64,000 bases of DNA. Source: Actinomycetota bacterium. Lineage in GTDB: Bacteria; Actinomycetota; Actinomycetes; Nanopelagicales; Nanopelagicaceae. The notes beneath the pieces are model-generated. The model worked only from the letters and a program-made list of their open reading frames with translations. It ran no database searches and was not told the DNA's origin. This document shows, piece after piece, positions 58,153-64,000 of the stretch (position 1 is the stretch's first letter; each line of letters begins with the position of its first letter). The position numbers were made by a program, and so were the translations under genes. The stretch covers positions 1-64,000 of the forward strand of contig JACMQL010000022.1 of assembly GCA_014377015.1 (NCBI GenBank). The letters run 5' to 3'.

Positions 58153-58863
58153 TTAAATTCCGCTCAGACGAACCAGCGATCCGATGCCTGCAGTGATGAC
58201 CATGCCCAAACTCCCACCGACTAGGACTCGAACCGTGGGTCGCCAGGCGGCCGCGCCTGAAGTTTTTGCGCTCACGACTCCGGTGATGAGCAAGCCGATT
58301 AAGGCGAAAGCAACGATGCTCCATGCTTGCGCTCCGAGAGACGGCGCAAAGGCGCCTAAGAACGGGATCGTTCCCCCGACCGCGAAACTTATAGCCGAGG
58401 CAATGGCGGCCTGGACGGGACGAGCTTTGGTGTGGGGGTACTGACCAAGTTCGTCCCTTAAGTGGGCTGCTAAAGGATCCTTCTCATGCATAGCCACCGC
58501 CACTTGCGCTGCAAGTTCGGGGGTTAAGCCCCGATCTATATAAATATGCGTGAGCTCTTGAAGTTCTGCTTGCGGATCTTCGGCAAGATGCGAAATTTCG
58601 AGCAATCGGTCGGACTCCTCGATATCGTTTTGCGAACGAACGGAAACGTACTCCCCGACTGCCATCGACATGGCGCCAGCCACGATGCCGGCTATACCAA
58701 CTGTGACCAACAAGTTCTCGGCAGTTGCCGCAGCAGCAAACCCAATCATCAAACTTGCGATAGATACCAATCCATCGTTGGCTCCCAAAACCGCAGCGCG
58801 TAACCAGCCTGCTCGGTGACTTCGGTGCGCAAGATTTCGTTTGTATACGTCTTCTAAAGGCAT
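58153..58863 (-). CDS. VIT1/CCC1-family membrane transporter
   Basis: This 236-residue protein belongs to the VIT (vacuolar iron transporter) family, which moves Fe2+ or Mn2+. Five hydrophobic helices: two near 22-65 with the motif LRAAVLGANDGLVSIAS, and three near 150-235. Between them is the acidic cytoplasmic segment (about 75-130) carrying metal-binding Glu residues (DIEESDRLLEISHLAEDPQAELQEL region). The GEYVSVRSQND motif is typical. TAGTCT, overlapping the lgt stop, lies 6 nt before the ATG. The physiological metal is not determined. Confidence 0.9.
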   Translation of the reverse strand: MPLEDVYKRNLAHRSHRAGWLRAAVLGANDGLVSIASLMIGFAAAATAENLLVTVGIAGIVAGAMSMAVGEYVSVRSQNDIEESDRLLEISHLAEDPQAELQELTHIYIDRGLTPELAAQVAVAMHEKDPLAAHLRDELGQYPHTKARPVQAAIASAISFAVGGTIPFLGAFAPSLGAQAWSIVAFALIGLLITGVVSAKTSGAAAWRPTVRVLVGGSLGMVITAGIGSLVRLSGI

Positions 58864-58869
58864 GGCCCC

Positions 58870-58875
58870 AGACTA
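58870..58875 (-). promoter_or_regulatory. -10 hexamer TAGTCT of the VIT gene, overlapping the lgt stop codon
   Basis: TAGTCT on the minus strand starts with the TAG stop of lgt (58875-58873) and ends 6 nt before the VIT ATG, the same overlap as at gltD/pyk. Confidence 0.5.
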
Positions 58876-59724
58876 CTCCACACGCCCAGTCTGTTTTGCG
58901 GGAAAGCGCCCTGAAACCTTCATTGCCCTGGTCACTTTCCACGACAACCCAGCTGCAATACTTGCCACAGCCGCGCTCACGAAAACATTGAGTCGCAAGC
59001 CGAAGAAACGGTGGGCTTCATCGATGCGAAGTAATTCGATAAACATTCTGCCAATGGAGTAAGCAGATACGTAAAAGAGAAAAGATTGCCCTGGACGAAA
59101 CCTTTTTCCAAATTTCACGATAAGGAGCGCGAGAAACAGACACCACAGTGATTCATAGAGGAAGGTGGGATGAAAGGTCTCAAATCCCTCGTAGCCACGT
59201 GGCCGAAGCCGCAGCGGGATATCTAGCGCCCAAGGAAGATCAGTCGGCTTTCCAAATAATTCGCCGTTAAACCAGTTTCCGATTCGTCCGATCGCCTGCG
59301 CCACCAGAACCCCTGGCGCTAATGCATCAGCAAAGACTGCAAAACTTACTCTCGGCTCAGAATCTGCCCGGCTGACTCGCTTAAATTTCCAATACGCAGC
59401 AACGGTGCCCAAGGATATTGCTCCCCAAATACCCAGGCCACCTTCCCAAATTTTGAAAGCGTCAAGCGGAGCTCCCCCTGCGCCGAAGTATGCGTCTGGT
59501 GAGGTCGCGAGGTGATACAGCCTTCCACCGATAATGCCCGCAGGTACCGCGACAAAAGCAACATCGCTAACGACTCCAGGTGCGCCACCAAAACGTATAA
59601 AACGTCGATCGCCGATCCATACTGCAAGAACCACTCCAACGATGATGCAGAGGGCGTAGAAATGAACGGTAAAGGGCCCCAACTGAAACGCGGATGTACT
59701 AGGAGTCGGAATCGACCGGTACAT
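58873..59724 (-). CDS. lgt: Prolipoprotein diacylglyceryl transferase
   Basis: Lgt attaches diacylglycerol to the lipobox cysteine of prelipoproteins in the membrane. It has 283 residues from the ATG at 59724, about seven helices, and the signature GRIGNWFNGELFGKPT (about 143-158). The catalytic-region HPTFLYES lies near 188. Gene order trpA ... lgt ... pyk resembles that of M. tuberculosis. The ATG is 11 nt after the dsbA-like stop, and AAAAGG lies almost against it. Confidence 0.96.
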   Translation of the reverse strand: MYRSIPTPSTSAFQLGPFTVHFYALCIIVGVVLAVWIGDRRFIRFGGAPGVVSDVAFVAVPAGIIGGRLYHLATSPDAYFGAGGAPLDAFKIWEGGLGIWGAISLGTVAAYWKFKRVSRADSEPRVSFAVFADALAPGVLVAQAIGRIGNWFNGELFGKPTDLPWALDIPLRLRPRGYEGFETFHPTFLYESLWCLFLALLIVKFGKRFRPGQSFLFYVSAYSIGRMFIELLRIDEAHRFFGLRLNVFVSAAVASIAAGLSWKVTRAMKVSGRFPAKQTGRVE

Positions 59725-59735
59725 CACCTTTTCAA

Positions 59736-60401
59736 TTACCCCTCGACTGCGGCGCTAAATCCAGCCAAGTCGAAGTACTGGGTTTTTCGATCAAGTTCTT
59801 TACCGTTCACAAAAACGGTCGGAGTGGAATTGATTCCCTTCGCAGCGCCTTCGTCGCCGACATCGCTAACCCAGTTTGTGTACTTACCGGAATTAACGCA
59901 CGAGGAAAATGTTGAAGTGGAGAGCCCAGCCTCTTTCGCTGCAGAAATGAGTCCTTCATTTGACCAGATTCCGGAATTTTCTGCTCCTTGAGTCGCATAA
60001 AGGTATTTGTGAAGGGCGAGAAATTTATCTTCGTCCGCAGAGCACGCAAGTGCGTTGGCGGCAAGGATCGACTCTGGACCAATGAATGACAGCAAGTGAA
60101 AATTAACGACGGCTCTTTTTTCCGTAATCAACTTCTGGATGTGCTCGCCGTTGGTCTGTTCGAATCGGGCGCAAACCGGACACTGTAAATCCTCCCAGAT
60201 ATCAACCACGGGCTTGTTTTTAAGACCTGCATTAAAAACAATGGCCTTCCCATTGGCTGCCGATACGCTGGATGGAATAGCTTTGCTACTATTGGGGCGA
60301 TTGCTCAAAATTGAGAAGACAACACCAACCGCGATTACGAATGCGACCATTCCTATAACTAAATAACGAGTGACTTTATCTCCACCTGATTTAGTTGCCA
60401 C
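59736..60401 (-). CDS. DsbA-like thioredoxin-fold protein, membrane anchored
   Basis: This 221-residue extracytoplasmic thiol-disulfide protein (thioredoxin_4/DsbA type) has an N-terminal membrane anchor (about 13-33), the redox motif CPVC in DLQCPVCARFE (about 74-77), and a cis-proline loop INSTPTVFVNG near 188-198. There is a further Cys pair (ACSADE, SSCVNS). It begins with GTG; AAGGA lies 6 nt upstream. It may serve oxidative folding or cytochrome maturation. It is in tandem with lgt, 11 nt away. Confidence 0.9.
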   Translation of the reverse strand: MATKSGGDKVTRYLVIGMVAFVIAVGVVFSILSNRPNSSKAIPSSVSAANGKAIVFNAGLKNKPVVDIWEDLQCPVCARFEQTNGEHIQKLITEKRAVVNFHLLSFIGPESILAANALACSADEDKFLALHKYLYATQGAENSGIWSNEGLISAAKEAGLSTSTFSSCVNSGKYTNWVSDVGDEGAAKGINSTPTVFVNGKELDRKTQYFDLAGFSAAVEG

Positions 60402-60458
60402 GTAGCATCCTTCTCTCCTGGTTAATTTCCTGCTTACTCATCAGCCCAATCTGACCAA

Positions 60459-60464
60459 ATTGTA
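60459..60464 (-). promoter_or_regulatory. Candidate -10 TACAAT upstream of the dsbA-like gene
   Basis: TACAAT on the minus strand is within two bases of TATAAT, in the 86-nt gap after trpA. It would give a leader of about 50 nt containing the ribosome site. No -35 is evident. Confidence 0.35.
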
Positions 60465-60487
60465 GGGCACTAATTCGGCGAGCTTAT

Positions 60488-61315
60488 TCACTTTAGAGTC
60501 GAAACCCCGGTCCGGTCAGCCTCCCTCACGCCAGCTACCAGATCACGGGCGAGCCCAGTGAGATTATCTCGTCCTTCTTCCGCGGTTGAGGCATCTAAAA
60601 GAACCTTTATAAATGCTGAGCCGACGATGACGCCATCGGCGAATTTCGCAACCTCGCGAGCTTGTGCGCGAGTGGATACACCCAGGCCGACAGCAACAGG
60701 AAGATCGGACAACTTTCGAATCCTCGCTACTAAATCCTGCGCGCCTGAAGAAACGCTCGCGCGTGCTCCCGTCACACCCATAAGGCTAGCCGCGTATACA
60801 AAACCGGAGCACTTTTGGGTGACTTTTTGAAGTCTTTCATTGGTTGTGCTTGGCGCCACCACGAATATTGAATTCACATCTGAATTACGCGTCGCGTTGA
60901 TCCATCCGTCAGACTCTTCAATTGTGAGATCTGGAGTAATAACTCCCGAACCACCATTCTTAGCTAGCTCTTGCGCAAATGCATCAACTCCATAGCGTTC
61001 AATTGGATTCCAATACGTCATCACCACAGTTGGCAAGTTAGCCTCATGTGCATACTTCACAGAAGTGAAAACTTCTTTCGCCCCCGTACCTCCCTTGAGC
61101 GCCATTTCGGCAGCTCGCTGAATCGTCGGCCCGTCCATCACCGGATCGCTGTAGGGAAAGCCAATCTCAATGGCATCGATGCCGGCATCTGCCAATATGG
61201 AAATTGCAGATTCACAAAGCGACTGCGATGGAAAGCCCGCCGGCAAATAAGCGATCAAAGCGGCTCGATTTTCCGCACGTGTTCGGACAAAAAGTTCCTC
61301 GAGTTTTGTTTTCAT
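60488..61315 (-). CDS. trpA: Tryptophan synthase alpha chain
   Basis: TrpA cleaves indole-glycerol phosphate and passes indole to TrpB. It has 275 residues from the ATG at 61315, which overlaps the trpB stop (TGATG). The barrel has YLPAGFPS, the catalytic Glu in AIEIGFPYSDPVMDGP (about 51-66), the catalytic Asp in GVITPDLTIEE and VGLGVSTRAQ at the phosphate site. It is the last gene of the trp operon here. Confidence 0.97.
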   Translation of the reverse strand: MKTKLEELFVRTRAENRAALIAYLPAGFPSQSLCESAISILADAGIDAIEIGFPYSDPVMDGPTIQRAAEMALKGGTGAKEVFTSVKYAHEANLPTVVMTYWNPIERYGVDAFAQELAKNGGSGVITPDLTIEESDGWINATRNSDVNSIFVVAPSTTNERLQKVTQKCSGFVYAASLMGVTGARASVSSGAQDLVARIRKLSDLPVAVGLGVSTRAQAREVAKFADGVIVGSAFIKVLLDASTAEEGRDNLTGLARDLVAGVREADRTGVSTLK

Positions 61316-62496
61316 CACAATTCAATCTTGAAATAGTCGGCGGCAGTCGCAACATCTTTGTCACCACGCCCGGAAAGATTCAGGAGAAGAATCGCATCCG
61401 AACCGAGTTCACGGCCCAAGTCAATTGCACCGGCAAGTGCGTGTGCAGTTTCGATTGCGGGAATAATTCCTTCTGTCTTACAGAGCAAAGCAAACGCCTC
61501 CATGGCTTGCGCATCGGTAATCGCGCGATACTCAGCTCTTCCAATCGAATGCAGGTACGCGTGCTCAGGACCGACGCCGGGGTAATCCAAACCTGCTGAA
61601 ATGGAATGAGACTCTACGGTCTGACCGTTCTCATCTTGCAACACATACGAACGTGTTCCATGAAGAACGCCGATCGTTCCTCCGGTAATGGTGGCTGCGT
61701 GCCGGCCGGTTTCTATGCCGTCACCTGCAGCTTCAAAGCCAATCAGGCGGACATCCGAATCGCCAATGAAGGCATGGAAGATTCCGATTGCATTTGACCC
61801 TCCACCAATACATGCCAAAACGGCATGCGGCAATCTGCCCGTCAACGCTTGAACTTGCGAACGCGCTTCCTCGCCAATCACTTTATGGAAATCTCGCACC
61901 ATCGTAGGGAAGGGGTGCGGTCCGGCCACTGTACCCAGCATGTAATGAGTCGTATCGACATTTGTGACCCAATCACGCATGGCCTCGTTGATGGCGTCCT
62001 TAAGTGTGCGTGAACCAGTTTTGACCGGCACCACCTGCGCCCCTAGAAGCTTCATGCGCGCCACGTTGAGGGCCTGGCGTCTGGTGTCCTCTTCCCCCAT
62101 GTAGACCACACATTCAAGACCGAAAAGTGCCGCGGCGGTAGCCGCTGCCACGCCGTGCTGACCGGCACCCGTTTCCGCGATGATTCGCTTCTTTCCCATT
62201 CGCTTGGTGAGTAGTGCTTGACCTAAGACGTTATTGATCTTGTGACTGCCTGTGTGATTCAGATCTTCGCGCTTGAGAATGATGCGTGCTCCCCCTGCAT
62301 GCTCTGCAAAGCGAGGAACTTCGGTAATGATGCTTGGTCGTCCGGTATAAGTCTCATGAAGTCTTTGCAACTCAGCTTGAAAGTCAGGATCGATGATCGC
62401 GGCTGAATGTGCCGCCGCTAGTTCTTCCAAAGCGCCAATCAGCGCCTCAGGAACAAAACGTCCTCCGAATGGACCGAAATGGCCTGTCTCGTTCAT
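61315..62496 (-). CDS. trpB: Tryptophan synthase beta chain
   Basis: This PLP enzyme condenses indole and serine. It has 393 residues. N-terminal [10 protein letters not shown], catalytic Glu region [16 protein letters not shown] with the PLP lysine (about 88), GAGQHGVA, and the phosphate-binding [10 protein letters not shown] (about 231). It is coupled to trpA; the 45-nt gap to trpC has no clear Shine-Dalgarno sequence apart from ACGGTG. Confidence 0.98.
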   Translation of the reverse strand: MNETGHFGPFGGRFVPEALIGALEELAAAHSAAIIDPDFQAELQRLHETYTGRPSIITEVPRFAEHAGGARIILKREDLNHTGSHKINNVLGQALLTKRMGKKRIIAETGAGQHGVAAATAAALFGLECVVYMGEEDTRRQALNVARMKLLGAQVVPVKTGSRTLKDAINEAMRDWVTNVDTTHYMLGTVAGPHPFPTMVRDFHKVIGEEARSQVQALTGRLPHAVLACIGGGSNAIGIFHAFIGDSDVRLIGFEAAGDGIETGRHAATITGGTIGVLHGTRSYVLQDENGQTVESHSISAGLDYPGVGPEHAYLHSIGRAEYRAITDAQAMEAFALLCKTEGIIPAIETAHALAGAIDLGRELGSDAILLLNLSGRGDKDVATAADYFKIEL

Positions 62497-62541
62497 GTCA
62501 CCGTCGTTTCGTATCGCGTTTACCGTGGATAAATAATTCTA

Positions 62542-63312
62542 CTAGTCGTTCAACAGAGTTCGAATCGTAATTGCAGGATCTGAACCGCGTACCAGCGCTT
62601 CGCCGATCAACACCGCATCCGCTCCGGCTTGGTGAGCGAAAACTACATCTCCGCGGGTTGCAATTCCTGACTCTGCCACTCGAACAATATTCGCGGGGAT
62701 CATCGGTATCAGTTGGGAGAAAACCTTGGCATCAACAGATAAATCCTTTAGGTTTCGAGAATTTACCCCGATGATGTCCGGGGAAATCTCCAACGCTCGA
62801 TCTAGTTCATCTTGAGAGTGAACTTCAACGATTGCACGCATGTGGAGGGCACGGGTGAGTTCAGCAAAATCCTTAAGTTGATTCTGAGAAAGTGCCGCAA
62901 CAATCAAGAGTACGAGATCTGCACCATGGGCGCGCGCTTCGTAGAATTGATACTCATCGACCATAAAATCTTTGCGAAGCACTGGAATAGAAACGGACTC
63001 TCGCACTGCAACCAGATCTGCCAATGAGCCGCCGAAACGACGACCCTCAGTGAGAACGCTGACAACAGCAGCACCAGCCCCTTCATATATTTGTGCTAAG
63101 GACGCAGGGTCGGCGATGGTCGCAAGAGAGCCTTTACTTGGTGATGAGCGCTTCACCTCAGATATGAGAGAAATCCCAGTGCGTCGCAATGCTGGCAGAG
63201 CATCTCGCACCTCGTCCACCTGATCCATTTTCTCCTGCAAGGATGCCAACGATGAACGTCTTGCTGCCATATCTTCGCGAACTCCTGCGATGATGTCGTC
63301 AAGAACGCTCAT
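62542..63312 (-). CDS. trpC: Indole-3-glycerol phosphate synthase
   Basis: TrpC closes the indole ring. It has 256 residues and is monofunctional. The barrel shows SLISEVKRSSPSKG (about 47-60) with the catalytic lysine, LRKDFMVDEYQFYEARAHGAD-type sequence (partly cited: RKDFMVDEYQ), GVNSRNLK and AESGI. The ATG overlaps the stop of the small membrane protein gene (ATGA). Confidence 0.97.
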   Translation of the reverse strand: MSVLDDIIAGVREDMAARRSSLASLQEKMDQVDEVRDALPALRRTGISLISEVKRSSPSKGSLATIADPASLAQIYEGAGAAVVSVLTEGRRFGGSLADLVAVRESVSIPVLRKDFMVDEYQFYEARAHGADLVLLIVAALSQNQLKDFAELTRALHMRAIVEVHSQDELDRALEISPDIIGVNSRNLKDLSVDAKVFSQLIPMIPANIVRVAESGIATRGDVVFAHQAGADAVLIGEALVRGSDPAITIRTLLND

Positions 63313-63488
63313 GTGGAACTCTTTTCGGAATCCGAAGGATCAATGCCGCTGTCGAGGGCGCTCCAAGGGTTAAGCGCACGCGGATGACGTTCGTACCTAT
63401 GCGGAAGGCGCACGATCCATCGAGTCAGCAAAACAAAGAAAGCAGCGACGATCACAAGTAGCGCGACGAGCAAAGTTCTACTTACCAT
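63309..63488 (-). CDS. Small single-helix membrane protein between trpE and trpC
   Basis: A 59-residue frame begins [18 protein letters not shown], with one hydrophobic helix (about 5-22), then a basic stretch TRWIVRLPHRYERHPR and an acidic C-terminal tail. Its ATG overlaps the trpE stop (TGATG, 63486-63490) and its TGA overlaps the trpC ATG (63309-63312), so it is translationally coupled on both sides, strong evidence that it is real. Other actinobacteria have a Trp-associated membrane protein at this position, usually larger. Whether this is a reduced form or an unrelated small protein is unknown. Confidence 0.8.
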   Translation of the reverse strand: MVSRTLLVALLVIVAAFFVLLTRWIVRLPHRYERHPRALNPWSALDSGIDPSDSEKSST

Positions 63489-64000
63489 CAGAGATTATGC
63501 AAACCGTTAGCAGATTGTATGGCCCCTAAAACTGCAGCGGCTTTGTTCATCGTTTCTTGATTTTCTTCGTTCGGATCCGAGTCCGCCACGATTCCGCCAC
63601 CAGCTTGAACGTACGCCTTGCCTTGATAAATAACAGCAGTGCGAATCGCTATACAAGTGTCGATGTTACCCGTGAAATCAATGTAGCCGATTGCGCCACC
63701 GTAGATTCCACGACGAGTTGGTTCAAGCGTTTCGATTATTTCCATCGCGCGCGGCTTAGGTGCCCCCGAAAGGGTGCCGGCGGGAAAAACTGAGAAGAGT
63801 GCGTCAATCGGACTCTTTGCATCGTCCAACCTTCCGGTCACAGTTGAAACAATATGCATCACATGCGAAAAACGTTCGATGTGCATGAATTCAATAACTT
63901 CGACTGTGCCAGGCGCACAAACTCTGCCGAGATCGTTTCTGCCGAGATCTACCAACATTAAATGTTCTGCTCGTTCTTTCGGATCAGAAAGCAACTCTTC
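63488..64000 (-). CDS. trpE: Anthranilate synthase component I, C-terminal part (cut by window edge)
   Basis: TrpE converts chorismate to anthranilate with TrpG. Only the last 170 residues are in the window; the frame is open to base 64000 ([13 protein letters not shown] at the edge). The chorismate-binding core motifs are present: [12 protein letters not shown], the catalytic-region [32 protein letters not shown] and [15 protein letters not shown]. The stop overlaps the ATG of the small membrane protein. Any trp leader lies outside the window. Confidence 0.96.
   Translation of the reverse strand, partial: EELLSDPKERAEHLMLVDLGRNDLGRVCAPGTVEVIEFMHIERFSHVMHIVSTVTGRLDDAKSPIDALFSVFPAGTLSGAPKPRAMEIIETLEPTRRGIYGGAIGYIDFTGNIDTCIAIRTAVIYQGKAYVQAGGGIVADSDPNEENQETMNKAAAVLGAIQSANGLHNL

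Overview
This window is a dense, almost wholly chromosomal housekeeping segment of an actinobacterium. The markers are an RbpA RNA-polymerase-binding protein, WhiA, an ANTAR response regulator of the PdtaR type, a SufR-headed suf operon, an InhA-like FabI downstream of FabG, DUF3099, and the trpE-small membrane protein-trpC order. Moderate base composition, 1-8 nt gene overlaps and very short intergenic gaps resemble streamlined freshwater actinobacteria (Nanopelagicales/acI type). That placement is an inference from style and gene order, not a phylogeny. No mobile element, phage gene, CRISPR array, rRNA or origin was seen.

Layout, left to right. 1-2.2 kb: argJ (cut by the window edge) and argC, headed by a candidate tandem ARG box. 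2.2-7.8 kb: infC-rpmI-rplT, an rRNA/tRNA methyltransferase, and pheS-pheT. infC starts at an ATC codon. 7.9-9.5 kb: fabG-fabI. 9.6-10.6 kb: DUF3099 and SURF1. 10.6-18.8 kb: sufR-sufB-sufD-Rieske ferredoxin-sufC-sufS-sufU-sufT and an ABC exporter. 18.9-24.5 kb on the plus strand: ctaA (heme A synthase), tkt, tal, pgi. 24.5-31.2 kb: rbpA, secG, tpiA, pgk, gap, whiA, yvcK, rapZ. 31.2-38.7 kb: uvrC, uvrA, uvrB, coaE. 38.7-44.6 kb: rpsA with a clear terminator, an MFS permease, polA and a hotdog thioesterase. 44.6-49.7 kb: livF-G-M-H-K, a complete branched-chain amino-acid type ABC importer. 49.8-53.5 kb: ANTAR regulator, a tRNA with CAA anticodon, pyk, gltD. 53.5-58 kb: gltB. 58-60.4 kb: VIT-family transporter, lgt, DsbA-like protein. 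60.5-64 kb: trpA, trpB, trpC, a 59-residue membrane protein and the 3' part of trpE.

The genes cover lower glycolysis and the non-oxidative pentose phosphate pathway, GOGAT nitrogen assimilation, Trp and Arg synthesis, Fe-S assembly, cytochrome oxidase assembly, nucleotide excision repair and translation.

The most informative pattern is regulatory. At least eleven genes lack a Shine-Dalgarno sequence and instead carry a TAnnnT (mostly TAGnnT) hexamer 6-8 nt before the start codon, as expected for leaderless mRNAs. In two cases (gltD/pyk and lgt/VIT) the TAG stop codon of the upstream gene is also the first half of the -10 hexamer of the next gene. Other points of note are a SufR-type operator (ACACT-N5-TGTGA), a class-I-shaped tRNA with a leucine anticodon abutting the ATG of the ANTAR regulator, and the absence of zwf-opcA-pgl at the tkt-tal-pgi locus. 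I did not find a novel defence, mobile or biosynthetic system.
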